Shown here piece by piece: positions 18,035 to 29,337 of a stretch of 64,000 nt of DNA. Numbering within the stretch: position 1 is the stretch's first letter; every line of letters starts with the position of its first letter. Under the pieces are notes generated by a model that saw only the letters and a program-made list of their open reading frames with translations, was not told the DNA's origin and did not search any database. The stretch spans positions 1,109,501-1,173,500 of the forward strand of contig NZ_CP114887.1 of the NCBI RefSeq assembly GCF_028747805.1, given 5' to 3'. The stretch comes from Solibacillus daqui. GTDB lineage: Bacteria; Bacillota; Bacilli; Bacillales_A; Planococcaceae. The position numbers were made by a program, and so were the translations under genes.

Positions 18035-19134
18035 TGAATCATCAAGTAGTTATCATTTCAGTAAAACAAAGTGAAAATGTCTCTAAGTTTTTACAACAAT
18101 TAAAATTACAACATATTCCTATACGTAAGCTAGGATTTTCAAAAGAACATTTGATGTTTGAAATTGATGTGCAGCATTTGCGAGCATTACGTAAAATTCG
18201 AAAACGCTATGCTGTGAAACTAACAATTCGGTATAAAGCGCCACATAAAATTTTGCAAAGAGACGGGACTACTCTTATCGGGTTACTATTTTTAACGATT
18301 GTTCCGGTAATTTTAGCACAATTTATTTGGCGAGTAGAGGTAGATGCAAATACAGTGGAGTTAGTGGATGAAATGGACAACTATTTGCAAAGTGAAATGG
18401 AAATAACCATGCCCATTTTTAAACGACAGTTTTATTCGGATCGGGAATTACGTCAACAGCTAATGGAACATTTTCGACAATTTTCTTGGGTACATATTAC
18501 AAAGCAAGGAAGTAGAGTGACGCTTACACCACAGTTAGCACCAAAGGAAACAATATCGTTAAAACAAAGCATGAATCAGCATTTAATTGCATCGAATAGT
18601 GGCGTGATTACGCATTTTGATATTGAGCGTGGTGTACGTAAAGTAGAACCAAATATGACTGTTTATAAAGGGGATACACTTGTATCAGGTGTATTGATGC
18701 GCGATGATGAGGTGTTTGTTGTGGGGGCGCAAGGTGAGGTTTATGCGGATTATTGGCTTGAAACAACCTTTTCAATTCCAAAAACGATTGAAATGCAAGT
18801 ACTGGATGAGATTAACTGGGATATAGAAATAAATTGGAATCAATTAGCTAGTAGTTGGAAAGAAAAATCGCTTACCCCGTTAAAGTCGCTTATTGTGAAT
18901 ACGCCTTCTCGTGTATTTCATAACAAAACGGAAACAATAAGCGAAAATGATGTTGAAAAAGTAATTTTACCATTATTACATGAAAAAATGATCCGTTCTT
19001 TGCCGCTAAAATCTACGATAAAATCTGAAAAACTTTTGCACGTCTACGCTGATGATGATACAGTAAAGGGGAAAGTCCTATATTTGGTAAATGAAAATAT
19101 TGCAACACCACTACCAATTCACCAAGGAGAATGA
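18031..19134 (+). CDS. yqfD: Sporulation protein YqfD
   Basis: 367 residues, one central membrane segment (about 86-105, GLLFLTIVPVILAQFIW), N-terminal cytosolic domain and a larger C-terminal extracytoplasmic domain (HFRQFSWVHITKQGSRVTLT; TVYKGDTLVSGVL), as in the YqfD family of sporulation membrane proteins thought to act in the mother cell. Two consecutive ATG codons lie at 18031 and 18034; either could serve, and both overlap the yqfC stop, implying translational coupling. Somewhat shorter than the B. subtilis protein (about 398). phoH overlaps its end, or starts 2 bp after it depending on start choice. Confidence 0.88.
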   Translation: MMNHQVVIISVKQSENVSKFLQQLKLQHIPIRKLGFSKEHLMFEIDVQHLRALRKIRKRYAVKLTIRYKAPHKILQRDGTTLIGLLFLTIVPVILAQFIWRVEVDANTVELVDEMDNYLQSEMEITMPIFKRQFYSDRELRQQLMEHFRQFSWVHITKQGSRVTLTPQLAPKETISLKQSMNQHLIASNSGVITHFDIERGVRKVEPNMTVYKGDTLVSGVLMRDDEVFVVGAQGEVYADYWLETTFSIPKTIEMQVLDEINWDIEINWNQLASSWKEKSLTPLKSLIVNTPSRVFHNKTETISENDVEKVILPLLHEKMIRSLPLKSTIKSEKLLHVYADDDTVKGKVLYLVNENIATPLPIHQGE

Positions 19135-19136
19135 GT

Positions 19137-20096
19137 ATGTCACTAAAATTTATTGAGCTTCAAATCGACAATCCAAATGAAGCGGTCATGCTGTTAGGAA
19201 TGTCTGATGCAAATATAACATTAATTGAAGAAACGTATGGAGTTCAAATTATTACGCGCGGTGAAGTAATTCAAATCGCGGGTGAAGATGAAGTGAAGAA
19301 AAAACATGCATATGACGTATTAGCAGCACTATTAAAGGTCATTCGTAAAAATATTAATATTGACCAGCGTGACGTTTCTACGGCTATTGAAATGGCGAAT
19401 AAAGGCACGATTGAGTATTACGCAGAACTATATGATGAAGAAATTGCACGTAACACAAAAGGTAAGCCAATTCGTGCAAAAACGATTGGACAACGTGAAT
19501 ATATCCGTGCGATTCGTCATAAAGATTTAATTTTTGGAATTGGGCCAGCTGGTACGGGGAAAACGTATTTAGCTGTTGTAATGGCAACGCAGGCATTAAA
19601 AAATGGCTATGTGAAGCGGATTATTTTAACGCGTCCAGCAGTGGAAGCCGGGGAATCTCTAGGCTTTCTACCAGGGGATTTAAAGGAAAAAGTGGACCCG
19701 TATTTACGTCCACTATATGACGCATTGCATGACATTTATGGTCAAGAGCAAACACAGCGTCTTATTGAACGTGGAACAATTGAAATTGCGCCACTTGCTT
19801 ATATGCGTGGTCGTACATTAGACGATGCTTTTGTAATTTTAGACGAGGCTCAAAACACAACACATCAGCAAATGAAAATGTTTTTAACGCGATTAGGCTT
19901 TGGTTCTAAAATGGTTATCACTGGCGATAAAACGCAAATTGATTTACCTAAAAACACGGAATCTGGTTTAATTATTGCCGAGCGCACATTAAAGTATGTA
20001 AAAGACATTCACTTCCAAATTTTAGAACAGGGAGATGTTGTCCGACATCCGCTTGTAGCAAAAGTGATTCAAGCATATTCAGATCAAGAATTATAA
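19137..20096 (+). CDS. phoH: PhoH-family ATPase
   Basis: P-loop ATPase of the PhoH/PhoL family, tied to RNA metabolism; in many bacteria it is encoded beside ybeY, as nearly here. An N-terminal KH-like segment (about 10-95) precedes the ATPase domain with Walker A FGIGPAGTGKTYLAVV and Walker B AFVILDEAQNTT. I choose the ATG at 19137, 6-7 bp after AAGGAGA, over the ATG at 19131 which abuts that site; the result, 319 residues, equals the B. subtilis length. A terminator separates it from pgpH, so it ends the yqfC-yqfD-phoH unit. Confidence 0.93.
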   Translation: MSLKFIELQIDNPNEAVMLLGMSDANITLIEETYGVQIITRGEVIQIAGEDEVKKKHAYDVLAALLKVIRKNINIDQRDVSTAIEMANKGTIEYYAELYDEEIARNTKGKPIRAKTIGQREYIRAIRHKDLIFGIGPAGTGKTYLAVVMATQALKNGYVKRIILTRPAVEAGESLGFLPGDLKEKVDPYLRPLYDALHDIYGQEQTQRLIERGTIEIAPLAYMRGRTLDDAFVILDEAQNTTHQQMKMFLTRLGFGSKMVITGDKTQIDLPKNTESGLIIAERTLKYVKDIHFQILEQGDVVRHPLVAKVIQAYSDQEL

Positions 20097-20101
20097 AATC
20101 G

Positions 20102-20135
20102 ACCACCCAATTTCGAAATAAGTTGGGTGGTTTTT
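20102..20135 (+). terminator. Terminator after phoH
   Basis: CCACCCAA pairs with TTGGGTGG, then five T. Confidence 0.85.
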
Positions 20136-20238
20136 CTATGAGTAGATTCATTAATTTGAAAAACATGTAACCTTTTCGTCAACAGAGAGTAATAAATTTG
20201 TTAGAATAAATACTATAGAGAAAAAATGGAGGTGCCTG

Positions 20239-22344
20239 ATGAAAGGAAAGTTAAACAAGCTCATCCAACTCATTAGTTTTCGGACATTATTGATTGTCAT
20301 TTTGTCGATTACTGCTGTCCTGCAATTTTCACTGATGGTTGAAAATGTACGTGGGGTTACATATGATATTAAGTTGACGGAATTATCGCCAGAAACAATC
20401 CGTTCAATGAAAACGGTTGAAGATACAGCGAAAACTGAAATTGATAAGGATCATGCAGAAGAGGCTGTAGAACCTGTTTACGTTTTTAAAGAAGACATAG
20501 CTGATCATCGTGCCACATTTGTAACAACGATTTTTGATATAGTATTAGAGGCGAAAAAAGATATAGAAGAGGATGGCGAGTACACGCAAGAAGAGCAAGA
20601 GGAATTATTGCGTGCAGATTTAAAAAATATTTTAGAAAATCAGCAATCACTAACGATTTCAGATGCACAGTTAAAAAATTTGTTAGCTGCAACAACCGAA
20701 CAAATAGAATCTACCCGTGATACACTAGCGTCCTTAGTGGAAGAAAATTTAGATCGCCCATTACGTAAAGAAAATTTAATCACATATCGTAATGATTTAG
20801 AAAGTAAAATTCGTCAACAGCCTGCTATTTTGGACAGCTTAATGAGTGTTGCAGTTATTGTTGGACGAGCAGCAGTTGTTGAAACAGAAATTTTAGATGA
20901 AGAGAAAACGGCAATTGCTAAGCAGCAAGCTCGTGAAGCGATAGAACCGACGCGAATTTTACAAGGACAAATTATTGTGCAAGAAGGGGAAGTCGTTACA
21001 CGAGAAATTTATCGCCAGCTTGAGCTACTTGGAATGCTTGATAATAAAGTATCTATCAAGCCGATTATTGGTCTATTGTTTTTGATTTTATTGCAAATGG
21101 CATTTTTATTTGTACTATTCGATCAATCAAAAAAAGATGTATTAAAAAAGCGCAAAGATTTGTTTGTGACAGTAATTGTTTATGCGGTTGCGCTTGTGAC
21201 GATGAAGATTATTGGGTTAATCGCTTCCAATTTCGATGTAATGTTGGCGTTTATCTATCCGTCAGCTATGGCGACAATGCTTGTTCGTATTTTAGCAAAT
21301 GAAAAGGCGGCTAGCATTGTAACGGTAATAACAGCAGCATCAGCGGGAATCATCTTCCATGAAGGTTATGCGGCAGTGTTACAAATGGATGCGGCCCTGT
21401 ATATTTTGTTTGGTGGCTTTGCTGCGTTGATATTTATGCGTAGCTTTGAAAAGCGTTCTGATATTTTACAGGCAGTAGCGATTATTACACTAGTAAATTT
21501 GATTTTTATTGCGTTTTATTTATTGATGTCTCAAACCGGTTTTGAATTTAAGGAGATTTCCTTTTATATTGGAGCTGCTATCATTTCAGGATTACTATCT
21601 GGAGCACTGACGATGGGGCTGTTGCCGTACTTTGAATCGGCCTTTGGTATTTTATCGACGATGCGCTTAATTGAACTATCGAATCCGAATCATCCATTAT
21701 TGAAAAAAGTACTAACGGAAACGCCTGGTACGTATCATCATAGTATTATGGTAGCGAATTTGGCTGAGGCAGCCTGTGAGGCAATTGGTGCGGATGGCTT
21801 GCTTGCGCGTGTTGGTTGCTATTATCATGATGTAGGGAAAACACGCAGACCGCTATTTTTCATCGAAAATCAAATGGGCACTAATCCGCATGATTCATTA
21901 CCTCCTGAAAGTAGCGCAGAAATTATTATTGCGCACACAACAGATGGTGCAGAACTCCTGCGTAAATACAAAATGCCGCAAGAAATTATTGATATTTGTT
22001 TGCAGCATCATGGGACAAGCTTACTAAAATTCTTCCTGTTTAAAGCAAAAGAAGAAGGGAAACAATTGGATGAAAAAACATTCCGTTATCCCGGACCGAA
22101 GCCACAAACAAAGGAAGCCGCAATTATTAGTGTAGCAGATAGTGTGGAGGCAGCTGTGCGTTCGATAAAGGAACCAAACGCACAAAAAATTCAAAAGCTT
22201 GTGCAGTCGATAATTCAAGACCGTGTACAAGATGATCAGTTTGACGAATGCGATATTTCGTTAAAAGAATTAAAAATGATTGAAGATGTATTATGTGAAA
22301 CATTGAATGGGACGTTCCACTCGCGTATTGAATATCCAAAATAA
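20239..22344 (+). CDS. pgpH: 7TM-HD cyclic-di-AMP phosphodiesterase PgpH
   Basis: Degrades the essential messenger c-di-AMP. 701 residues. N-terminal membrane helix (about 15-33), a large extracytoplasmic 7TMR-HDED domain (about 40-270), seven membrane helices (about 275-465), then a cytosolic HD domain with TYHHSIMVANLAEAA, GCYYHDVGKTRRP and the later metal ligand in LQHHGTS. All HD metal ligands appear present. GGAGGTG precedes the ATG. First gene of the pgpH-ybeY-dgkA-cdd-era run, where spacing falls to overlaps. Confidence 0.95.
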   Translation: MKGKLNKLIQLISFRTLLIVILSITAVLQFSLMVENVRGVTYDIKLTELSPETIRSMKTVEDTAKTEIDKDHAEEAVEPVYVFKEDIADHRATFVTTIFDIVLEAKKDIEEDGEYTQEEQEELLRADLKNILENQQSLTISDAQLKNLLAATTEQIESTRDTLASLVEENLDRPLRKENLITYRNDLESKIRQQPAILDSLMSVAVIVGRAAVVETEILDEEKTAIAKQQAREAIEPTRILQGQIIVQEGEVVTREIYRQLELLGMLDNKVSIKPIIGLLFLILLQMAFLFVLFDQSKKDVLKKRKDLFVTVIVYAVALVTMKIIGLIASNFDVMLAFIYPSAMATMLVRILANEKAASIVTVITAASAGIIFHEGYAAVLQMDAALYILFGGFAALIFMRSFEKRSDILQAVAIITLVNLIFIAFYLLMSQTGFEFKEISFYIGAAIISGLLSGALTMGLLPYFESAFGILSTMRLIELSNPNHPLLKKVLTETPGTYHHSIMVANLAEAACEAIGADGLLARVGCYYHDVGKTRRPLFFIENQMGTNPHDSLPPESSAEIIIAHTTDGAELLRKYKMPQEIIDICLQHHGTSLLKFFLFKAKEEGKQLDEKTFRYPGPKPQTKEAAIISVADSVEAAVRSIKEPNAQKIQKLVQSIIQDRVQDDQFDECDISLKELKMIEDVLCETLNGTFHSRIEYPK

Positions 22345-22362
22345 TTGTAGGAGGGAACAATA

Positions 22363-22834
22363 ATGTTATTAATCGATTTTTTAGATGAAACCAATAAAGT
22401 GCAAGAAACACATATTGAATTAGTAGAAAAATTATTACAGCACGCGGCACAAATGGAAGGTATTGAAGACGGTTCGGAAGTGTCGATTACATTCGTAACG
22501 AACGAAGCCATTCATGATATTAACCGTGAATATCGTGATAAAGACCAACCAACAGATGTTATTTCCTTTGCGTTAGAAGAAATGGGTGAAGGGGAAGTGC
22601 AAATTATTGGAGAAGGCATTCCACGAATTTTAGGTGATATTATTATTTCGACAGATCGTACACGTGAACAAGCCGAGGACTTCGGTCATTCATTTGAACG
22701 TGAATTAGGCTTTTTAGCGGTGCATGGTTTCTTACATCTATTAGGCTATGACCATATGGAGCCAGAAGATGAGAAGATTATGTTCGGGAAGCAAGACGAA
22801 ATTTTAGAATCATACGGCTTAGGTCGTGATACGA

Positions 22835-22848
<14 letters not shown>
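22363..22848 (+). CDS. ybeY: Endoribonuclease YbeY
   Basis: Single-strand endoribonuclease needed for 16S rRNA 3'-end maturation and ribosome quality control. 161 residues. The zinc site [11 protein letters not shown] is intact (H121, H125, H131), preceded by [24 protein letters not shown] lies before the ATG. It follows pgpH by 18 bp and its 3' end overlaps dgkA, the standard Bacillales arrangement. Confidence 0.96.
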
Positions 22849-24531
<1,683 letters not shown>

Positions 24532-24539
24532 TAGTTTAA

Positions 24540-24576
24540 ACAGATGTGACGTATAATTGTCATATCTGTTTTTATT
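24540..24576 (+). terminator. Terminator after era
   Basis: ACAGATGTGAC pairs with GTCATATCTGT (one mismatch), then TTTTATTTT. Confidence 0.8.
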
Positions 24577-24581
24577 TTCCT

Positions 24582-24609
24582 TTGCATAAATAGTAATGTT
24601 TGATACTAT
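24582..24609 (+). promoter_or_regulatory. Candidate promoter of the CapA-like gene
   Basis: TTGCAT, 16 bp, TACTAT, 38 bp before the TTG start. Moderate match. Confidence 0.4.
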
Positions 24610-24647
24610 TTATTAGGGAATATTTTACATAAAAGGTAGGTGAGAGG

Positions 24648-25847
24648 TTGAATAAGTTAAATCAATTTTTATTAGGTTTATGGATAGTTTCCCTATCCGT
24701 TTTAATATTCATTATATTGTCGATGGATAATGGACATGAAATACAAGTAGTAGAGGGGCATATGAATAATGAATCTGAGCTGGTAGCGGATGAGAAAGAA
24801 GACTCAGATGAAATTGCATCACAACCATTAATGATTGAACAAGAGCATGAACCTGAAACAGTACCAGAGCCAGAACCGGTTCCTGTTGTTACAAAAGAGA
24901 CCATTCGATTAGCAATGATGGGGGATGTACTGCTGCATTATCGTTTGGCGCAGTATAAGGATTTTACATCATCCTTTGCTGCTGTTGGGTCACTAATGCA
25001 AAGCTATGATTATTTAGTAGCGAATCAGGAATCGCTCCCTGTTGGTAATAAATATGCGCTAAGTGGCTATCCACAATTTTCAAGTCCGCCTCATATTTTA
25101 CGAGATCTTCAACAGGCTGGTGTCGATATGGTGACGGTTGCGAATAATCATACAGTTGATAAGGGTGAGGGTGGTATTCGAACATTATTTGAAAATTTGG
25201 ATGCACAACAGATGCCCTACGTTGGCGCATATAAGAATCAAGAAGATAAAAATACAAAGCGCATCATTGAATTAGGCTCGATAGAGATTGGTATGCTTGC
25301 ATATACATACGGCACAAACGGCTTGTATTTACCGAAAGGCTCACCATTTATCGTAAATTATATCGATGAAACAACAATGAAAGCAGATATAGAAGCTATT
25401 CGTAGTGAGGTAGATGTGCTTGTAGTTTCGATGCACTGGGGTTCTGAATATGCATATGAAGAAAATGATTATCAACGCACTTATGCCAAAATGTTAAATG
25501 AGGCTGGTGTGGATATTGTATTTGGTACACACCCACATGTATTGCAGCCATATAAAAAGTGGATAAGTGAATCTCAGCATGAAACACATGTTTTTTATTC
25601 GCTAGGTAACTACTACTCAACAATTTTAACAGTTCCAAATTCTATGATTGGTGGCATTGCGAGTATGGAAATTACAAAGGAAGGCGATGTAATAACGATT
25701 AATAATCCTACACTGGATGCAACTTCAGTCTTATTGGATGCTGATGGTGTGTATCGTGTTTACCCGCTAAAGGATGTAGAGGCGCGTTCTGTGAAAAATT
25801 TAGAATGGGTGAAGCAAGTTGTTGGCTCTGAAGTAAGCGTCCATTAG
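24648..25847 (+). CDS. CapA-family membrane-anchored protein (metallophosphatase-like)
   Basis: 399 residues: N-terminal signal anchor (about 7-24), an acidic low-complexity linker ending in alternating Glu/Pro (about 35-80), then a CapA/PgsA-type domain of the calcineurin-like superfamily (LAMMGDVLLHYRL; VTVANNHTVDKGEGG; VVSMHWGSEY; IVFGTHPHVLQ). Relatives take part in poly-gamma-glutamate or capsule handling, but this gene has no CapB/CapC neighbours, so that role is unproven here. TTG start after AGGTGAGAGG. It has its own candidate promoter and sits between era and recO, which are adjacent or nearly so in related genomes, so it looks like an insertion into a conserved block. Confidence 0.88.
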   Translation: MNKLNQFLLGLWIVSLSVLIFIILSMDNGHEIQVVEGHMNNESELVADEKEDSDEIASQPLMIEQEHEPETVPEPEPVPVVTKETIRLAMMGDVLLHYRLAQYKDFTSSFAAVGSLMQSYDYLVANQESLPVGNKYALSGYPQFSSPPHILRDLQQAGVDMVTVANNHTVDKGEGGIRTLFENLDAQQMPYVGAYKNQEDKNTKRIIELGSIEIGMLAYTYGTNGLYLPKGSPFIVNYIDETTMKADIEAIRSEVDVLVVSMHWGSEYAYEENDYQRTYAKMLNEAGVDIVFGTHPHVLQPYKKWISESQHETHVFYSLGNYYSTILTVPNSMIGGIASMEITKEGDVITINNPTLDATSVLLDADGVYRVYPLKDVEARSVKNLEWVKQVVGSEVSVH

Positions 25848-25857
25848 CCCCTATTAA

Positions 25858-25931
25858 CGGCTGTCATAGATTCGCTTTACGCGAGTAAAAGGCCAAGGTT
25901 AGTCGAATTACACCGATGCGTTATTGCTATC
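25858..25931. repeat. Decayed hairpin repeat, copy E
   Basis: Degenerate copy: CTGTCATAGATT, ACGCGAGTAAAA and GAATTACACCGATGCGTTAT align with TGTCACAGATT, TTCGAGT and CAATTACGCCGAGGCGTAAT of the better copies. Alignment was by eye. Confidence 0.45.
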
Positions 25932-26005
25932 ATTTGAAAACAAGCTTTTAGCGTCCGAATACTTTATAATGAAAACTATGATAGATAGTAAAGGATGTGC
26001 AATCG

Positions 26006-26779
26006 ATGCTACATAAATGGGAAGGCATCATTTTAAAAGCGCGTGCTTACGGTGAATCAAATAAAATTGTTACGTTAATGACACGTGAAGCTGGCAAGGT
26101 AGCTTGTATGGCTCGTGGTGCAAAAAAACCAACAAGTCGATTAGCGGGGGTTACACAGCCCTTTATGCATGGATCATTTTTAGTGCAGCGAACATCCGGG
26201 ATGGGGACACTACAGCAAGGTGAGCACTTTAATACGATGCGCCATATTCAAACGGATATTATGGCAACAGCTTATGCGAGTTATATTGTTGAATTGGTTG
26301 ATCGCTTAGTTGAAGAGAGTGGACCAGTGCCACATGCATTTGAAGTATTACTACAAGCGTTAAATGCTATTGAGGAAGGTCATGATCCAGAGGCTATAAC
26401 ACTTTTTGTCGATTGGAAGATGCTCCCGTATGCTGGGGTACAACCGATTCTTCATGCGTGTGCGGGGTGTGGTGCGGTTGATGGGGAATTTGCATTTTCA
26501 TTCCCACAGGGTGGTTTTTTATGTCATCGCTGCTTCCACTTAGACCCTTATATTATCCGTTTATCACCTACTCAGTTGAAGCTGATTCGAATGTTTTATA
26601 CGGTGCCAATTGAACAAGTCGGAAAGCTAGAGTTAAAGCTGCAAACGAAGCAATTTATAAAAAAAATTGTTACGACAATTTATGAAGAACAAACAGGCAT
26701 TCGTCTGAAATCGCGAAGTTTCATCGAGCAATTAGAGCGAACACCGCTACTACAGCCTAAACCGAAAAAAGAAGAATAA
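26006..26779 (+). CDS. recO: DNA repair protein RecO
   Basis: RecFOR-pathway mediator that anneals complementary strands and loads RecA onto SSB-coated DNA. 257 residues: N-terminal OB fold (KWEGIILKARAYGESNKIVTL), helical middle, and a C-terminal zinc finger (CAGCG, then CHRCF). I use the ATG at 26006, 10 bp from AAAGGA, not the GTG at 25997 that touches it. The conserved era-recO neighbourhood is kept apart from the CapA-like gene and a decayed repeat between them. Confidence 0.94.
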   Translation: MLHKWEGIILKARAYGESNKIVTLMTREAGKVACMARGAKKPTSRLAGVTQPFMHGSFLVQRTSGMGTLQQGEHFNTMRHIQTDIMATAYASYIVELVDRLVEESGPVPHAFEVLLQALNAIEEGHDPEAITLFVDWKMLPYAGVQPILHACAGCGAVDGEFAFSFPQGGFLCHRCFHLDPYIIRLSPTQLKLIRMFYTVPIEQVGKLELKLQTKQFIKKIVTTIYEEQTGIRLKSRSFIEQLERTPLLQPKPKKEE

Positions 26780-26826
26780 GAGATTGAGCCAGTCCGTTTG
26801 TGCGGCTGGCTTTTAACTTGCTACAG

Positions 26827-26925
26827 CTAGTTAAAGCCTCTGGCGGATGTCACAGATATTTAAAGGGTTTTTTCGAGTGTTCTCGAATAAAATCTGGACG
26901 CATTTACGCCGAGGCTTAAATGATA
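26827..26925. repeat. Dispersed hairpin repeat, copy B (full)
   Basis: Contains GGCGGATGTCACAGATATTT, hairpin TTTTTTCGAG/CTCGAATAAAA, AATCTGGACGC and a second stem ATTTA/TAAAT where other copies have AATTA/TAATT. It lies directly upstream of the next gene's ribosome binding site and produces a spurious 5' extension of that frame. Confidence 0.8.
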
Positions 26926-26939
26926 TGGAGGGAAGTTCA

Positions 26940-27731
26940 ATGATTCAATATCAAAACGAGCAATTGACAGTATTTCAAAGTGCGCTTTATCAAACGACAT
27001 GCGCTGTAATACAAACGGAAAAAGCAATAATTATAACTGACCCAAATTGGTTGCCTCATGAAGTTGAGGCGATTAAAGCTTATGTTGAAAGCAGAATTGG
27101 AAATCGTCAACTATATGTGATTTTTACGCATAGTGATTTCGATCATATTATCGCTGCAGGGGCATTTCCGCAGGCGATAAAAATTGCGAGTGAAGCATTT
27201 GTTAATCTTGCAGATAAGGAAAAGGTGCTCAACGATATTGTTGATTTTGATGCACAATATTATATAACTCGTGATTATCCGATTACTTATCCAACCATTG
27301 ATATTGTGATTCGACAAGATGGGCAACAGGAAGTACTTGGTGATGTGATGTGTAGCTTTTATCTTGCACCAGGGCATACGGAGGATGGGATTTTTACAAT
27401 TGTCGAACCCCTAGGCATAATGCTTGTAGGAGACTATTTGTCGAATGTAGAATTTCCGTTAGTTAGCAATATAACGGAATATGAAACGACCTTACAAAAG
27501 GCGAAGTATTTGTTAGAACAGTTTGAAGTGCATGCTTTAGTATCAGGGCATGGACAGATGACAACCGATCAATTAGAAATGGAAAATCGTATTGAGGAAT
27601 CTCAGGATTATTTAACGAATCTACAACAAGGTGTTAATCAAGAACACGCACTAGAAGCAAGGTATTCTTATTATCGCTCGTTAAAGGCATTGCATGAAGC
27701 GAATAAAAAAGTGGCTGCGCGAAAAAAGTAA
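26940..27731 (+). CDS. Metallo-beta-lactamase-fold hydrolase
   Basis: 263 residues, soluble. Metal-site motifs: IFTHSDFDHI (HxDxDH, with Asp in place of the usual second His), APGHTEDGI, VGDYLSN and LVSGHGQM. The substrate cannot be told; relatives act on thioesters, phosphodiesters or quorum lactones. I use the ATG at 26940, preceded by GGAGGGAAG; the longer frame back to 26847 runs through repeat copy B and has no support. It follows recO but is separated from it by the repeat. Its end lies in a hairpin (CTGCGCGAAAA with TTTTCGCGCAG) that spans the stop codon. 27746-27829 holds nothing I recognise. Confidence 0.85.
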   Translation: MIQYQNEQLTVFQSALYQTTCAVIQTEKAIIITDPNWLPHEVEAIKAYVESRIGNRQLYVIFTHSDFDHIIAAGAFPQAIKIASEAFVNLADKEKVLNDIVDFDAQYYITRDYPITYPTIDIVIRQDGQQEVLGDVMCSFYLAPGHTEDGIFTIVEPLGIMLVGDYLSNVEFPLVSNITEYETTLQKAKYLLEQFEVHALVSGHGQMTTDQLEMENRIEESQDYLTNLQQGVNQEHALEARYSYYRSLKALHEANKKVAARKK

Positions 27732-27829
27732 ATACTTTTCGCGCAGTGCTTCGTTCGTGTATTAATTATCCGCTGCAGGCGGTGCTTCTGCGGTGGTCGA
27801 AATAAAATTTCCACCATCCTCGGCGCAAA

Positions 27830-27869
27830 GGAGGTGTCCCAGAATCACTTCTCGGACACATCCTTTTTT
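27830..27869 (+). terminator. Terminator between convergent genes
   Basis: GGAGGTGTCC pairs with GGACACATCC, then six T on the plus strand. Confidence 0.8.
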
Positions 27870-27872
27870 ATG

Positions 27873-28676
27873 TTAATCGGTAGCGTCATTTAAACGTTCT
27901 AGTATACGGCGTTTTCGATAAAGCATCATGCCTGCTTCAGCAATATCTTCAATCATGGATTTATTGATAAATGCTCCGAAAATCATACCGGCAATCGGAA
28001 TCATTTGGAACAGCTTTTTCATTCCGAAATTGTCGCGATATGTATAAAACACCTCTTGCCAGCCTTTTAATTGAGACATCATATTTTCACCAGAACGGGC
28101 ATTTTCAAAGCTATTCGTCAGCTCTATTAAAATTTTCTCTTTTCCAACGATATCTGATGAGGCGAATTGAATACACTTGACGATAAAAACTCGTTCTTGT
28201 TTTTCATTCGGATCGTAGCCATGAATAATAGCGATTTCCTGTAAAGTTTTTAACGCAATTCCTAAAATAACAGGAATATCAATTGCTAGTGTGAAAATGC
28301 CGCCAAAGCCAGTGGAAGCACCTTGGACAGTTGCGATATTTGCGCGGCTTTTTTGCAGTTTTGCACTGAGCTCTACCATATCGCTAATCGGCATTTGCTT
28401 GATGTCTTCAAGTGAAGTGACGTTGTGCAATGTATGCTTTTGAATATGGCGTATCGTTGATTGCTGGTTTACTAAATATTTGCCACCATTTTGAACGTAA
28501 CTTACAAGTTCGTCGATTAATAAGGCGATTTTCTCATGTACAAATTTTGGTGTTAGTTTATCTAATAGTTTAAAAGGGATACGACCGAGTTTTTCCCAAA
28601 ACCATAGGCCGCTTTGATCTTTCTCCCATTTTTGAATATCAGTTAAATATTGTTGTAGCTGTTGTTTGGTTTCCAT
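27873..28676 (-). CDS. EcsC-family protein
   Basis: 267 residues on the minus strand. It matches the EcsC protein family, named after the third protein of the B. subtilis Ecs ABC-transporter operon, with the family core GASTGFGGIFTLAIDIPVIL and LKTLQEIAIIHGYDP and a C-terminal hydrophobic stretch MIPIAGMIFGAFINKSMI. Two or three segments are hydrophobic enough for membrane contact. The biochemical role of EcsC is not known. AGGAGGGCTACT precedes the ATG. It stands outside any ecs operon, probably transcribed with or just after the next minus-strand gene. Confidence 0.85.
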   Translation of the reverse strand: METKQQLQQYLTDIQKWEKDQSGLWFWEKLGRIPFKLLDKLTPKFVHEKIALLIDELVSYVQNGGKYLVNQQSTIRHIQKHTLHNVTSLEDIKQMPISDMVELSAKLQKSRANIATVQGASTGFGGIFTLAIDIPVILGIALKTLQEIAIIHGYDPNEKQERVFIVKCIQFASSDIVGKEKILIELTNSFENARSGENMMSQLKGWQEVFYTYRDNFGMKKLFQMIPIAGMIFGAFINKSMIEDIAEAGMMLYRKRRILERLNDATD

Positions 28677-28739
28677 AGTAGCCCTCCTATTGGATGCGTT
28701 TTTTACTATACGTTTCCAAGTGAGAAAGGTTTCAAAAAG

Positions 28740-29204
28740 TTATTCGAATTGCGTTAATAGTGGTGCTACATCATTTTTTAAGTGCTCATAAAATGATGTT
28801 TCAAGCTGTAGCTGCTTATGATGATCTTTATTTGAAAATAATGCATGAAATGTATCGATTTTTTCTTTTGAAAAACGAAAATGATGATTAAAATGCTCGC
28901 GCTGCGTATCATCGCTTAAGTACATATAACCACGAATAATCGTATACAGCTGATTGTATTTTTGATTTGCGAGTTGATAAGCTTCGCGGCTGAATTGACC
29001 GAGTGAGGTACTAGGATCATCAAATGGACGGTAGAAATCACGTGCCTCACGATAGCTTTCAAGTTTTGAATTGGCACTATATAAAATATGATGATTTGCG
29101 CTATGGTCAGTGCATTCGAAATAGAGAATTGCACATACAAGCTCGGAAATTTTATCGTATGTATCAAGTGTTTTTTTGGGAGCTTCTTTCAATTGAAAAA
29201 ACAT
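28740..29204 (-). CDS. Unknown 154-residue helical protein
   Basis: Minus-strand gene whose best start is the ATG ending at 29204, 6 bp after GGAGGG; a longer frame to 29246 lacks a site. The protein is soluble, mostly helical and rich in His, Tyr, Phe and Asp/Glu (for example ILYFECTDHSANHHILY and REHFNHHFRFSKEK), with no Cys motif or known catalytic signature. Conserved-looking but not recognised. Lies 63 bp upstream of the EcsC-family gene on the same strand and may share its transcript. Confidence 0.75.
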   Translation of the reverse strand: MFFQLKEAPKKTLDTYDKISELVCAILYFECTDHSANHHILYSANSKLESYREARDFYRPFDDPSTSLGQFSREAYQLANQKYNQLYTIIRGYMYLSDDTQREHFNHHFRFSKEKIDTFHALFSNKDHHKQLQLETSFYEHLKNDVAPLLTQFE

Positions 29205-29337
29205 GTATATCCCTCCAAACGTGGTTGTCAGAAAATTATAACTCATTTTTGGAAATATTGTTCATTTTGTTCGCAAAAAATGGATAAAAAGTGTAGTAGC
29301 ATAGTAATTACGTTAAATTGTAAGGGATGGTGGCGTT

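Noticed and set aside
22127..22511. Minus-strand ORFs across pgpH-ybeY
   Set aside because: Shadows of two conserved genes.
26847..26939. N-terminal extension of the metallo-hydrolase gene
   Set aside because: It is the translation of repeat copy B; the ATG at 26940 has a proper GGAGGGAAG site.
27715..27746. Stem over the stop codon of the metallo-hydrolase gene as a terminator
   Set aside because: Stable stem but no T tract; a better terminator follows at 27830-27869.
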